Notes: a model not told the origin generated them from the letters alone. Counted from the first letter of the stretch, positions 26,155-35,553 are shown. The stretch is DNA of 64,000 nucleotides from Thermoanaerobaculia bacterium (GCA_022823665.1 JAJEHN010000008.1:193847-257846); one strand, 5' to 3'. Translations and numbers: made by a program.

Positions 26155-27716
26155 TGGGCACAGAGCGGAGCGAGATCTGCCCACTAGGTGCGCCGCTCCT
26201 TTGTGCCACGGCTCTCGTGGCCGCCATCGGTCTTGCCCTCACCGCCTGCGCACCAGGCGAGCCCGAACCCGCCGGCACGGTCATCGTCAATGCCCGCGTC
26301 ATCGACGGCAGCGGCGGCCCCTCCCGAGACGTCAACGTCCGGATCGCGGGCGACCGGATCGTCGCCGTCGGCGACTTCGAAGCGCCGGCAGAGGACACCG
26401 TCGTCGATGCGGGGGGCCTGGTGCTGGCGCCCGGTTTCATCGACGTCCACAGCCATCACGACTCCAGGCTGTTCGAGCTTCCTGACGCCCTGGCGGCCGT
26501 CAACCAGGGCATCACGACGATCGTGGCCGGACAGGATGGCGGCCAGCAGTACCCGCTGGCCGAGTTCTTCGACGAGCTCGAGACCTCGCCCGTGGCCGTC
26601 AACGTCGCGTCCTATGCCGGTTTCGGGACGCTGCGGGAAGAAGTGATGGGAGACGACTACCAGCGCCACGCGACGCCGGACGAGGTCGCCGCGATGGCGG
26701 CTCTGCTCCGCACAGAGCTGGAAGCCGGCGCGCTCGGACTCTCCTCCGGTCTCGAGTACGACCCGGGTTCCTTCTCGACCACCGAGGAGGTGGTCGAACT
26801 CGCCAGGGTCGCCGCCGCCCACGGCGGCACCTACATCAGCCACATCCGCAGCGAGGACCGGTACTTCTGGGAGGCGATCGACGAGATCATCCGGATCGGC
26901 CGCGAAGCGGACCTGCCCGTCCAGGTGACGCACATCAAGCTGGCGATGAACAACTGGTGGGGTCAGGCCGAACGGCTCCTGGCCACACTGGACGAGGCCA
27001 GGGCCTCAGGCGTCGAGATCACGGCGGACATCTATCCCTACCGGGCCTGGAGCACGTCCTTCACCTGGCTCACGACCGTCTTCCCCGACCGCGACCTCGA
27101 CCGCCGTGACGGCGCGGAGTACATCCTCCGCGACCTGCTCTCGCCCGACGACGTCCTCCTCCCCGACTTCCTGCCCGAACCGGCCTACAACGGCCTGACG
27201 CTGGCCGAGATCGCGGAAGTCCGCGGCACCGACGTGGAAACGACTCTGATGGACCTGCTCAAGGCAGACACCGAGATGGGCAGTGAATCACTCATGATCG
27301 GTTTCGCCATGGACGAACCCGACATCGAAGCCATCATGGCCTGGCCGCACGCCGTGATCTGCAGCGACGGCGGCCTCGACGGCTCCCATCCGCGCGGCTT
27401 CGGCGCCTTCACGCGCTTCCTCGGCCACTACGTTCGTGACCGGAACGTCGTCAGCCTGGAAGAAGGCATCCGCAAGATGACGGCGCTCTCCGCCCAGCAC
27501 CTGGGGATCGCCGACCGCGGCGCGATCGAGGAGGGGCACTACGCCGACCTCGTCCTGTTCGACCCCGAGACAGTCATCGACCGTTCGACCTACGAGGACC
27601 CGCACATTCCTTCAGCAGGAATCGAGAAAGTCTGGGTCAACGGCGAACTCGTGTTCGACGGCGGCGAAACCACCGGCAACCGGCCCGGCAGTGTGATCCG
27701 GCGAGTCGGTTCTTGA
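26151..27716 (+). CDS. N-acyl-D-amino-acid deacylase-like amidohydrolase
   Basis: 521-aa metal-dependent amidohydrolase with a lipoprotein-type signal (lipobox LTAC, about residue 33). The N-terminal beta-sandwich is followed by the metal motif HSHHD (100-104), SSGLEYDPG, and H-I-x-x-E and THIK segments. The C-terminal ICSDGGLDGSHPRGFGAFTRFLG is characteristic of the D-aminoacylase branch. It would release D-amino acids from N-acyl-D-amino acids in the periplasm. It overlaps the previous gene by 4 nt (ATGA). It is the last gene of the 22-27.7 kb run. Confidence 0.9.
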   Translation: MMGTERSEICPLGAPLLCATALVAAIGLALTACAPGEPEPAGTVIVNARVIDGSGGPSRDVNVRIAGDRIVAVGDFEAPAEDTVVDAGGLVLAPGFIDVHSHHDSRLFELPDALAAVNQGITTIVAGQDGGQQYPLAEFFDELETSPVAVNVASYAGFGTLREEVMGDDYQRHATPDEVAAMAALLRTELEAGALGLSSGLEYDPGSFSTTEEVVELARVAAAHGGTYISHIRSEDRYFWEAIDEIIRIGREADLPVQVTHIKLAMNNWWGQAERLLATLDEARASGVEITADIYPYRAWSTSFTWLTTVFPDRDLDRRDGAEYILRDLLSPDDVLLPDFLPEPAYNGLTLAEIAEVRGTDVETTLMDLLKADTEMGSESLMIGFAMDEPDIEAIMAWPHAVICSDGGLDGSHPRGFGAFTRFLGHYVRDRNVVSLEEGIRKMTALSAQHLGIADRGAIEEGHYADLVLFDPETVIDRSTYEDPHIPSAGIEKVWVNGELVFDGGETTGNRPGSVIRRVGS

Positions 27717-27769
27717 GGGGTGCTAGCGAGCCGCCAGCCGCAGCGCGCTGTCGCTACAGCCTGTGGCCG

Positions 27770-27799
27770 TTGACGCGACTGTAGCCAGTTGGCTACAAT
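27770..27799 (+). promoter_or_regulatory. Promoter and palindromic operator of HigBA-like module
   Basis: TTGACG (27770-27775), 18-bp spacer, TACAAT (27794-27799). A perfect palindrome GTAGCCA-gt-TGGCTAC (27781-27796) fills the spacer and overlaps the -10 box. A second inverted pair GCTACAG (27753-27759) / CTGTAGC (27779-27785) surrounds the -35. The toxin's TTG start follows 7 nt after the -10. This is strong evidence for autorepression by the HTH antitoxin. Confidence 0.75.
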
Positions 27800-27806
27800 C
27801 TCCCGT

Positions 27807-28145
27807 TTGATACGGGTCGTCCACTACGTCTCCGAGGACGGCAGAGACTACTTCGATGTTTGGTTTCGACGACAGTCGCGCGAGGCTCGCGCCCGCATTC
27901 AAACCCGGATCGACCGTGTGGAACTCGGCAACTTCGGAGATCACAAAAGCGTAGGAGGCGGTGTGTCGGAGCTTCGAATCGATGTCGGGCCCGGATACCG
28001 GCTCTACTTCGGTCGCGATGGCGAGACGCTCGTGATTCTGCTGGGGGGCGGCGTGAAGAAGGGCCAAGCGGCCGACATCAAGGCAGCGCGCTCGCGCTGG
28101 CAGGCGTACAAGCAGGAGAAGCGGAATGCCGGTGAAAGCTCATAG
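27807..28145 (+). CDS. HigB-like addiction-module toxin
   Basis: RelE-superfamily toxin of the addiction-module-killer type. DYFDVWFRRQSREARARIQTRIDRVELGNFGDHKSVGGGVSELRID, then GPGYRLYFGRDGETLVILLGGGVKKGQAADI follows that family closely. TTG at 27807 gives 112 aa and matches the family N terminus (IRVVHYVSEDG). The track's TTG at 27789 would lie inside the operator and promoter, so it is rejected. The start lies 7 nt after the -10 box, leaving essentially no leader. It overlaps the antitoxin start by 20 nt. Expected action: ribosome-associated mRNA cleavage. Confidence 0.87.
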   Translation: MIRVVHYVSEDGRDYFDVWFRRQSREARARIQTRIDRVELGNFGDHKSVGGGVSELRIDVGPGYRLYFGRDGETLVILLGGGVKKGQAADIKAARSRWQAYKQEKRNAGESS

Positions 28146-28410
28146 GGCCAGTGACTACCTCAAGTCGCCTGAGGACGCGGCGGCCTATCTGAACGCGGCG
28201 CTAGAAGAGATGGGCGATGATCCGCGCCTGCTCATGAAGGCGTTTCGGAACGTGGCTGAGGCGCACGGAGGCGTATCCGCCGTTGCTCGTCACGCTGAAC
28301 TAGACCGGGTGGCGCTTTCACGCGCACTGTCGGGCCGCAGAAACCCGAGACTCGACACGGTCACGAAGGTGACCGCCGCCTGCGGCTTGAAGCTCCGGTT
28401 CTCAGCGTAG
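28126..28410 (+). CDS. HigA-like HTH antitoxin (addiction-module antidote)
   Basis: 94-aa antidote with SDYLKSPEDAAAYLNAALEEMGDDPRLLMKAFRNVAEAHGG, the standard N-terminal segment of the addiction-module-antidote family. It is followed by a helix-turn-helix (VSAVARHAELDRVALSRALSGRRNPRLDTVTKV). It overlaps the toxin by 20 nt and would bind GTAGCCAGTTGGCTAC in the promoter. The module sits tail-to-tail with the SIR2-domain gene about 96 nt away, a common defence-island arrangement. Confidence 0.88.
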   Translation: MPVKAHRASDYLKSPEDAAAYLNAALEEMGDDPRLLMKAFRNVAEAHGGVSAVARHAELDRVALSRALSGRRNPRLDTVTKVTAACGLKLRFSA

Positions 28411-28506
28411 CCCGTCCTCCCTGACGCGCACACGCACAAAGCCGCGATCAGCCGCTCTGGCTGGGTGTAACACCGACGCAACGGGCCATTGCACGGAGCC
28501 CACCAG

Positions 28507-31500
28507 TTAGTCGTACCTCTCCGCCCGCAGTTCGAACCACTGTAGACGCCGATCTGTCTCCAGAACAGGGTCGGCCGCCACGATTTGATCGATGATGTCT
28601 GCCATATCGAAGAGACGACGCCCGCCAGGCGGCCCACAGACACGCCAAACAAGATCGAGCGTCTCCCGAGGAAACGTCTTGGCGACACCTGACGCCTTGA
28701 TTGAGTGCAGGTTCCCGCGACTCTCGTCAAACGGCAAGATGTAGTGCCTTAGTTGATCCAGCGCCTCGGGGAACGCTTTGCCAGTCGCCGCCACGAGATC
28801 AACGAAACCCTGGGTCGTCGAATCGTCGAGGAGCTTTCCTTCCTTTGGCCAGATCCGACTCAACAAGGGGCCAACCAGATCTCTCCAACTGCTGGCGGCA
28901 TCAGGATCGACCCTCTCAAGCCAGGGGAGAAGAGCTCGCAGAGCTCCGCTCCTGACGACAGAAGGGCCGTCGCGCAGGACCCGTTCACATTCCGTGAGTG
29001 TAATGCCCCAGCTAACCGACTCGTCTCGAAAGTGCGACAGCGCCGGCGCCAGAATCTTCGAAGCGACTATCGTTCCTTGCCGCTCGTTCTCACGACTCTC
29101 CATCGCGCCTTGAACAACAGGTTCCTTCAAGACAACGGAGACCGCGGGCGTGAATCCACCGTACTTCAACATTACCGTGCGTAGTGCCGAACCCTCCTCG
29201 TCGCAGCGCATGAGCCGTGCCCGAAAAGCGTCCCTCCAAGGGTCCGGCGGGAGAAGCATCAAGAAGGCAACGTTCCTAGCCAAGATCGCTCGCCCTAGCT
29301 GTCCCGCTGCGCCATCCTGGCTGACCACCTTTGCGAGCAACCGCAACTCATCGGCGGCGGGTGCCGTACGAGCCTGGTGCTTACGCTCGAACTCCCGGAC
29401 CAGACATTCCACTAACTTACCGGGAGCCGAGTTAATCGCAGCATTGAGAAGCTCCCGAGTCAGCTCAACTCCGTCGCTTGGGGACTCGGCCAAGACGTCC
29501 CAGAGGCGCTGTAACCAGACCTCAAGATCTGCAACCGCCGTCGAAGAAACCACCGAGAGCACGTCGACCAAGCCCGAGGCCATCGGCTCCAGCAGTTCGT
29601 TGGAGGTTCCGCGAAGATAGGCTAGCGCATCAACCGCCAAGGATCTGCGGTTGCTCTCCGTAGCGTCGTAGCCGAAGGCGAGTCCGTTGAGGAAGTCATT
29701 CCACAGCACACCGTGCGCGGGGGTTGTTTCCTCGTTACGCAGTAGATCGTAGGCTCCTTGAGGATCCGCCCGACAGTAGGCCCACCAACTTCGGCCTAGT
29801 TCCGGGTCGGGACTGTGAACGAGTTCTCTCGCCGCCTCAAGACGGTCTTCGGGGGCCTGTTCGGCGATCGGCTCTGCCTCTCCCATGGAAGCACGCGGCT
29901 TGTACATGTAGACGCCGAAGAAATCACGATCCTCGACTTCCCTGTCCAAGTACTCACGACGCTGCGTGATGTCGCCTAGTTCAGCCAGCCCCTTCTCGGA
30001 GAGAGCCTCCGCCTTCTCAAGCATCTTGAGCCGTAGCCAGACCGTCGTATCTCTAGAGTGAGGGCGCCAGTCGGGCTGCCCGACGTCGATGCTGAAGCGG
30101 GCGTAGTAGGTCTCACCAGTGCCACAGACTTGGTCCTCGACCTGAGAGGCAAGGGACAGCGACGCGTCACCGGCCCGGTCCCGAAGCAAGAGCGCGATCT
30201 CACGCCGAATCGTCCAGAAGTCCGCTTCAGTCAGGTCGAGTAGCGAACGCATCGCGGTATCGGCTGAGAAGAGGTCCCGATTCCGCATTGCGTGTAGGCA
30301 GAGCCGCGTACCGATTCGTCCTGGGAAGTGTCGCCAGTCTTCTACAACTCTCTTGGTGCGCTCGAAGTCGAGCTTCATGGCCCCGGGAACCGCATCGACG
30401 AGTACGCGAACCAGAAAGCTGACCCCTTCGTGATGATCGTTCTGGACGTGTTCTTCGATCGACGAAACCTCGAAGTCGTTCACGTCGTAGTCCCCCGAGA
30501 TCAACTCAAGATCGCACTCAAGCGCGAGAGCAGATCGCAGTCTCGCCGTAGCGGCTTCGAGAATCTCCAACCCTCGATCTGTCAACCCACGAAGACCGGC
30601 TACAACATCCACCGCCCAAGGGCCGGACACGGCCATCTCCGGTCGCATAGCGTCAAGTAGTCGTCTTACTGGTTCGTCTTCCTCGCCCTCACCGAACAGC
30701 TCCGAGTATCGTTCCTGGAGTACCAGCCGGGGCCCGACGTAGTTCACTGCCTCCTCAAGGTCAGCGCGCAACACGAGGCCACGCTCGAGTCGGCTCTTGA
30801 TCACGTAACCTCTGTTGTCATCCCTCACTGGCACATCGGCCAGACAAAAAAGACGCCAGATGCGAGTCCAGCAATCATCCAACTCCGCCGATGAGCGGAG
30901 TCGCCTCTCGAGGTGCTCCGTGAAGGGGCGGCCCAAACGACTTTGCCACTCACGTGCCACGTCAAGGCGCTCTGGATTCGAAGCGTCAAGCGCGATCCAA
31001 GCAGGAACAACCCATGTGGCGTCCTCGTTCGACCACAATTCCCTGTCCGAGAACGTCGTGAACCACTCTGCATCCGCTACTTCCGTGATCACAAGGGGCC
31101 AAAGGTCTGCCGGAGAGCGCAGGAGCCATCTAAGCTGCGCCAAACCGTTCCGGTCGAGATTCGTCGGCGGTGCCGCCAAGAGCTCGCGTGCTCGACGGCG
31201 CCGCCACGCTCGGGGACGCTCAACGATATCGGCCAACCGGCCCAGGCCGGCCCATAAGGGCGAATGATCGGCCTCACCACTCTCGGGGTTGAACTTACTG
31301 TAAGCAATAGGCTGTACTGCCAGGGTGTCCCAGCGCCGACGGACTTCCTTGCCGTCGCGACAGTAGGCATCAAAGGCATACACGTGATGGAGGTCGGGGA
31401 AACGTGAGCGATCAGCTCGAAGGACATTGAGGATGTATCGGACCGGAGCATCGTTCGCCCTGTACCCGACGAGCACGATCGTCCTGCAGCGGACCAGGTC

Positions 31501-32112
31501 GAAGAGGAACCGTGAGGCCCAGCCGGAACGCAGGTAGGCATCGCCGTAGTCGGCGCTCGTCAACACCAACGGAGTAGCTTCGAGAGCTAGCTCTTCATCT
31601 CTAAGCCGGCCATGAATGTGGATGATCCCGGAGAAACCGGCGCTACCGGGCGCTGGAAGCGCCTGGCCGGCGAAGCTCCCGGTCCCAGCATCGGGAGTGG
31701 TCCGAGCGGCTCTCTCAAAGAGCGTGTCGAAGTTGGTCGTTACGACCGAGATCTGGTTGTCGAGCCCACGGGACAGTCTGAGAACAATCTTGTGCTGTTC
31801 GAGAGCTGGAGGCTCCGGCACAGCCAGCAGGTCCGAGACCGTCGCCTCTACAGCGGAAGGGTCCGCCAGTTTTCGGTCGAGTGCGCCGAGAACTTCCTCG
31901 TAGCGCCCCTCGTCGAATGCCTTCTTCTCTGAGCCCTCTAGATCAACACGAAGCCTCTCGTATGTCTGGCGCACCAGCTCCTCGAAGTCCGGCAGCTGCG
32001 GAGCACTGACGCCTGCGCCGCAGAGAAACACGACTTCTCCCGCCAAGAGCGAATCAAGGAGTTCCGTGGGGAGTTCCGGCCCACCAGATGACAACTGAAT
32101 GGTCTCGGGCAT
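28507..32112 (-). CDS. Large SIR2-domain protein, probable anti-phage NADase
   Basis: 1201 aa. Residues 1-250 form a SIR2-like NAD-binding domain: FLCGAGVSAPQLPDF (GAG at 32-34), TTNFD (125-129), HIHG (165-168) and VGYRANDAP. The putative catalytic Asn127 and His165 are spaced as in defence-associated sirtuins that deplete NAD. No zinc-binding Cys cluster of deacetylase sirtuins is visible. The remaining about 900 residues are helix-rich without a recognised domain, as in DSR-type sensors where the C-terminal part binds phage proteins. ATG at 32112. Base composition is visibly less GC-rich than its neighbours, which suggests horizontal transfer. It stands alone, convergent with a toxin-antitoxin module. 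The defence role is inferred. Confidence 0.8.
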   Translation of the reverse strand: MPETIQLSSGGPELPTELLDSLLAGEVVFLCGAGVSAPQLPDFEELVRQTYERLRVDLEGSEKKAFDEGRYEEVLGALDRKLADPSAVEATVSDLLAVPEPPALEQHKIVLRLSRGLDNQISVVTTNFDTLFERAARTTPDAGTGSFAGQALPAPGSAGFSGIIHIHGRLRDEELALEATPLVLTSADYGDAYLRSGWASRFLFDLVRCRTIVLVGYRANDAPVRYILNVLRADRSRFPDLHHVYAFDAYCRDGKEVRRRWDTLAVQPIAYSKFNPESGEADHSPLWAGLGRLADIVERPRAWRRRRARELLAAPPTNLDRNGLAQLRWLLRSPADLWPLVITEVADAEWFTTFSDRELWSNEDATWVVPAWIALDASNPERLDVAREWQSRLGRPFTEHLERRLRSSAELDDCWTRIWRLFCLADVPVRDDNRGYVIKSRLERGLVLRADLEEAVNYVGPRLVLQERYSELFGEGEEDEPVRRLLDAMRPEMAVSGPWAVDVVAGLRGLTDRGLEILEAATARLRSALALECDLELISGDYDVNDFEVSSIEEHVQNDHHEGVSFLVRVLVDAVPGAMKLDFERTKRVVEDWRHFPGRIGTRLCLHAMRNRDLFSADTAMRSLLDLTEADFWTIRREIALLLRDRAGDASLSLASQVEDQVCGTGETYYARFSIDVGQPDWRPHSRDTTVWLRLKMLEKAEALSEKGLAELGDITQRREYLDREVEDRDFFGVYMYKPRASMGEAEPIAEQAPEDRLEAARELVHSPDPELGRSWWAYCRADPQGAYDLLRNEETTPAHGVLWNDFLNGLAFGYDATESNRRSLAVDALAYLRGTSNELLEPMASGLVDVLSVVSSTAVADLEVWLQRLWDVLAESPSDGVELTRELLNAAINSAPGKLVECLVREFERKHQARTAPAADELRLLAKVVSQDGAAGQLGRAILARNVAFLMLLPPDPWRDAFRARLMRCDEEGSALRTVMLKYGGFTPAVSVVLKEPVVQGAMESRENERQGTIVASKILAPALSHFRDESVSWGITLTECERVLRDGPSVVRSGALRALLPWLERVDPDAASSWRDLVGPLLSRIWPKEGKLLDDSTTQGFVDLVAATGKAFPEALDQLRHYILPFDESRGNLHSIKASGVAKTFPRETLDLVWRVCGPPGGRRLFDMADIIDQIVAADPVLETDRRLQWFELRAERYD

Positions 32113-32187
32113 TGAGGCGCGGATCCTGCTTGTCCCTCGGATCGTGCGAGAACTTGGAGCGGAGGCGGTGCGCCCTCGCGAGGGCGC

Positions 32188-32703
32188 CTACTCCGACTCA
32201 AGCGGCGGGAACGGGCCGAAGAAGCCGACGATCAACTTGAGTCGGCCGTCCTCGTCGAGCTCTCCGTAGTCCATTCCCTCGGCGAGGGTCTGCCCGGCGG
32301 CTGATTGCATCGCCCAACTGAAGCGAAGCCGGGTGCCATGGTGATGGTCGACCTGGCTCGTGATGACGATTCGGCCGCCCTGGGCCTGTTCGAGGAAGCC
32401 GCCGATGTGGGCGACCAGCGCCTCCCGGCCCTTCACCTCCGCGGTCGGATCGGTGTACACGCCGTCTTCCGCCCACGCGCGTTCCAGCAGGTCAAGGCGA
32501 CGCTCCTCGTCGGGCTCGGCCCACGCAGCGCCGTAGAGGTCGACCGCCTCCTGGGCCGTCAAGCTCTGGCCAAGGAGGGCACCCGGCACGAGAAGGGCGG
32601 ATACGAGCAGGCCCGCGAGAGCACCAGGCAGCAGGACACTTCGGGACTCCGCTGGCGCTCGGTTCTCCGTCCGACGTTTCGACCTCTCCGTTCCCTCAAC
32701 CAT
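32188..32703 (-). CDS. Secreted NTF2-like (SnoaL) domain protein
   Basis: 171 aa: a hydrophobic N-terminal signal (LLPGALAGLLVSALLVPGALLGQ, about 24-46) preceded by a charged region, then an NTF2-like fold (AVDLYGAAWAEPDEERRLDLLERAWAEDGVYTDPTAEVKGREALVAHIGGFL). This pattern (W, DP, G-x-L) is typical of SnoaL-like proteins. The ATG at 32703 is preceded by AAGGGAAGG. Family members are isomerases, hydrolases or simple ligand binders, so no activity is assigned. It stands alone between the SIR2 gene and the VOC protein. Confidence 0.75.
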   Translation of the reverse strand: MVEGTERSKRRTENRAPAESRSVLLPGALAGLLVSALLVPGALLGQSLTAQEAVDLYGAAWAEPDEERRLDLLERAWAEDGVYTDPTAEVKGREALVAHIGGFLEQAQGGRIVITSQVDHHHGTRLRFSWAMQSAAGQTLAEGMDYGELDEDGRLKLIVGFFGPFPPLESE

Positions 32704-32834
32704 GGCGGCCTTCCCTTCGTGTCGACCGCGGCAATCGTCCGCCGGGCCGAAGTGAGCTGTTTCCTGAGTCGCTAGCCATCATCCTAGCCGCTCATCAGCG
32801 TCGGCTGGGCGCAACTAGTCGATCCGGGAGCAGC

Positions 32835-33611
32835 TCAGACGAGCCGGAGGCGCATGCCGCAGATCGTCACGAGATCGTCGCCACTGCGGCAGCCCGCTGC
32901 CTCGGCGTTGGCGAGCGCTCGCGCACGGTCGGTCACACGGATGTCCAGGCCTCCGAGGCCCTCGGGACGGCCGTCGCGAAGGGGGACGAAGCGGATCTCG
33001 GCATCCCGTAGCGCGATCGTCGGAACATCGCCGCCGCCGACCGGCTCGTCCAGGACCTCGCTCCAGCGGGCGGCCAGCGCCGCCGGATCCGCGGTCTGGA
33101 TCTCTGCAGCGCGAATGCCGTCAACGATCTCCGTGTGCTTCGCCCGCTGCCAATCCTCTCCGGCGGGCCACCAGTCGCCGTCCGGGCGTTCCTCGTCGAC
33201 GTTCCAGCGCAGTTCCGGGATGGCCCCCGGCACGTCCTTCGGGTGGAGCTGCATGCCCATGCCGCGCTCGTTCCGGCCCGGCTCGGAGACCAGGCGGATG
33301 CCGAGGTCCGCCACCCGCTGCTGGTAGCCGGCGTAGCTCTCCCGTGGAACCTGCATGATCACCATGTAGCCGCCGTCGCCGCCACGACGCTTCAGATAGC
33401 GGCCGCCCGGGGTGTCGTGCTCGCCCGGCTGGGGCGCCACCGTCTCGAGGAACTGGTCGCCGAACGGGATCAGGAAGTTGTGCAGGCCGTACTTCCCCAC
33501 GCCCGGATCGCGATAGCAGACCTCGACGCCGAAGACCGACTCGCACTGCCGCTGGATGCGATCGAGGTCATGGGCGACCAGGCAGATCTGGCGCATGCGG
33601 ATTTCGGACAT
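32835..33611 (-). CDS. VOC (glyoxalase-like) family protein
   Basis: 258 aa from ATG 33611 with AAGGAG 6 nt upstream; the track's long ORF (to 35195) reads antisense and out of frame through the quinoprotein. Two VOC beta-alpha-beta-beta-beta modules are visible: MRQICLVAHDLDRIQRQCESVFGVEVCY, then a second beginning RAAEIQTADPAALAARWSEVLDEPV. Candidate metal ligands include His14 and the Glu of QFLETVAP. The family covers dioxygenases, isomerases and glyoxalases, so the reaction is open. It lies 35 nt downstream of the quinoprotein gene and is probably co-transcribed with it. Confidence 0.82.
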   Translation of the reverse strand: MSEIRMRQICLVAHDLDRIQRQCESVFGVEVCYRDPGVGKYGLHNFLIPFGDQFLETVAPQPGEHDTPGGRYLKRRGGDGGYMVIMQVPRESYAGYQQRVADLGIRLVSEPGRNERGMGMQLHPKDVPGAIPELRWNVDEERPDGDWWPAGEDWQRAKHTEIVDGIRAAEIQTADPAALAARWSEVLDEPVGGGDVPTIALRDAEIRFVPLRDGRPEGLGGLDIRVTDRARALANAEAAGCRSGDDLVTICGMRLRLV

Positions 33612-33646
33612 GGGCGGCTCCTTGTGCGTGCTGGTTGGGGGCGACT

Positions 33647-35440
33647 CTAAGGCAACGCGAACACGAACAGATTGCTGCCGCGCCCCGGGCGGAGTTCGGG
33701 CGTCATGCGCGCGTTGGTCAACCGGCCCGGACCCGTGTTGACGGCCACGTACTGGCGGCCCGAGACGGCATACGTGACCGGGAAGCCCATGACCGGCGCG
33801 CCCAGGTTGATCTCCCACATCACCTCGCCGGTCTCCTGGTCCAGGGCCCGGAAGCGTCCGCCCTGGTCGCCTCCGAAGAGCAGGCCGCCGCCGGTCGCCA
33901 CCAGCGAGAAGGTCGCGGCCCGCGTCTCGTACACCCACCGGGTCTCGCCGGTCTCCACCGAGATCGCCCGCACCGTGCCGAGCTGGTCCGTGCCGGGCGC
34001 CACGCGGTGGTTGGCCGCCAGGGCGTAGTGCGCGACGATCTGGTCCAGGGCCTTGACCTTCTCGCTTTCGAAGTCGGTCGTCACGAGCATCTCGGCGCAG
34101 GCCTGCCGCAGCGGGAAGTACATCGTGCGCGTGAGTGGACTGTAGGCGCCGGTTTCCCAGTCCTTGCCGCCCGCCCACGAGGGACAGATGAACATGACCT
34201 GCTCGAGTTCCCGGAAGATCACCTCTTCGTTCAGGCTGACCTCGCCGGTGGCGCCGTCGATGCCGGTGATCACATTCTGCCGCACCGTCGGCGTCGCCCA
34301 GAGAAACTCGCCGGTGGCGCGGTCGAGGGTGTAGACGAGCCCGGTCTTGCCGGGGATGCCGGTGACGACCCTGCGGACCTCTCCCGTCTCGAGCTGGGGG
34401 TTGATCCACTCGACCGCTTCCGGATCCGGCGTGACCGCGGTATCGACCAGGATGCGCTCGAAGACATGGTCGAGATCCCAGGAGTCGTTCAGGTGCTGGT
34501 AGTACCAGCGGATCTCGCCGGTCGAGGCGTCGAGCGCCAGCGTCGAGTTGTGGTACAGGTGCGTGAGGTCGGTGCCGCCCAGCATGAACCTCGGCGCCGG
34601 CGCCGTGACGCCGGTGCCGATGTAGACGAGTTCGAGTTCCGGGTCGTAGCTCGGCGGCATCCAGGTCCCCACGTGCCGGCGCTCCTCGTAGGGCACCGTG
34701 CCCCAGGTCTCGTTGCCCGGTTCCCCGGGCGCCGGCAACGTGCGGCGCCGCCAGAGCTCCCGGCCGGTCCGCGCGTCGTGAGCGAGGATGACGCAAGCGT
34801 CGGGCCCGCCGAGAGGCCTGCAGCTCCGGCCCGAGATCAGCTTGCCGTCGGCGACGATCGGTCCGGCGCTGTGATGGGCCGGGTTGACCTTGTAGTCGAG
34901 GATCCGCGTCTCCCAGGCGAGCTCGCCGGTCACGGCATCGAGGGCATAGGCGTAGTGGTCGGCGCTGGTGCCGAGGATGTACTCGCCCCAGATCGCGATG
35001 TTGCGCGTCTTGCGGGCGAGCGCGCCCGTGTAGCCCCAGACGTCCTCGGGCAGATCGCGTCCGTACTCCCAGATCAGATCGCCGGTCTCGGCCGAGAGCG
35101 CCTGAATGACGTCCCGGGTACTGGCGACGTACAGGACGCCGTCGTAGGCGAGCGGCGTCGTCTCGGCGCTTCCGTCGGCCATGGTCCTCGTCCACTCCAT
35201 CCGGATCCGCCCGACGTTCTCCCGCGTGATCTGGTCGAGCGGGCTGTAGCCCCAGGCGTCGAGCGTGCGGCGGAAGCTGAGCCAGTCTTCCGGCGCCGGG
35301 TTCTGCAGCATGGCGTCCGTGACGGGGACGAAGCCGCCTGCCGGAGGCTCCTGCGCGCCGGCGGTCGGACCCGTCAGGGCCGGCGATGCGACCGCGAGGA
35401 CGGTCAACAGCGCGAGCAGGAGCCTCGCGGATACCTGCAT
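33647..35440 (-). CDS. PQQ-dependent dehydrogenase (quinoprotein)
   Basis: About 597-aa periplasmic quinoprotein with a signal peptide (LLLALLTVLAVASPALTGPTAGA). It is an eight-bladed propeller of the methanol/alcohol dehydrogenase superfamily with repeated tryptophan-docking segments: ALSAETGDLIWEY, ALDAVTGELAWET, ALDASTGEIRWYY, ALDQETGEVMWEI. WLSFRRTLDAWGYSPLDQIT is typical of the N terminus. The ATG at 35440 directly follows a GTG at 35443. PQQ binding is a family inference. Substrate, likely an alcohol or aldose, is unknown. It is divergent from the deacetylase gene, with a palindrome between them. Confidence 0.9.
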   Translation of the reverse strand: MQVSARLLLALLTVLAVASPALTGPTAGAQEPPAGGFVPVTDAMLQNPAPEDWLSFRRTLDAWGYSPLDQITRENVGRIRMEWTRTMADGSAETTPLAYDGVLYVASTRDVIQALSAETGDLIWEYGRDLPEDVWGYTGALARKTRNIAIWGEYILGTSADHYAYALDAVTGELAWETRILDYKVNPAHHSAGPIVADGKLISGRSCRPLGGPDACVILAHDARTGRELWRRRTLPAPGEPGNETWGTVPYEERRHVGTWMPPSYDPELELVYIGTGVTAPAPRFMLGGTDLTHLYHNSTLALDASTGEIRWYYQHLNDSWDLDHVFERILVDTAVTPDPEAVEWINPQLETGEVRRVVTGIPGKTGLVYTLDRATGEFLWATPTVRQNVITGIDGATGEVSLNEEVIFRELEQVMFICPSWAGGKDWETGAYSPLTRTMYFPLRQACAEMLVTTDFESEKVKALDQIVAHYALAANHRVAPGTDQLGTVRAISVETGETRWVYETRAATFSLVATGGGLLFGGDQGGRFRALDQETGEVMWEINLGAPVMGFPVTYAVSGRQYVAVNTGPGRLTNARMTPELRPGRGSNLFVFALP

Positions 35441-35474
35441 CACGTCACCACCTCCGACCTCATACGCTGCCGCT

Positions 35475-35490
35475 GACTTCAGTTGAAGTC
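35475..35490. promoter_or_regulatory. 16-bp palindrome between divergent genes
   Basis: GACTTCA-gt-TGAAGTC, a perfect 7-bp inverted repeat with a 2-nt centre, in the short region between the quinoprotein (minus) and deacetylase (plus) starts. It has the same arm length and centre (CAgtTG) as the HigBA operator at 27781. It is a candidate operator for a dimeric regulator. Confidence 0.45.
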
Positions 35491-35553
35491 AAGCGACGCG
35501 TTCCCCCGCACCCGCTACCATCCATCGCTCCGGCACCCACGCGGGTCTTCCCC

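Noticed and set aside
28507-32112. Protein deacetylase sirtuin
   Set aside because: No zinc-binding Cys pairs and too long; the motif set fits NAD-hydrolysing SIR2 defence proteins better.
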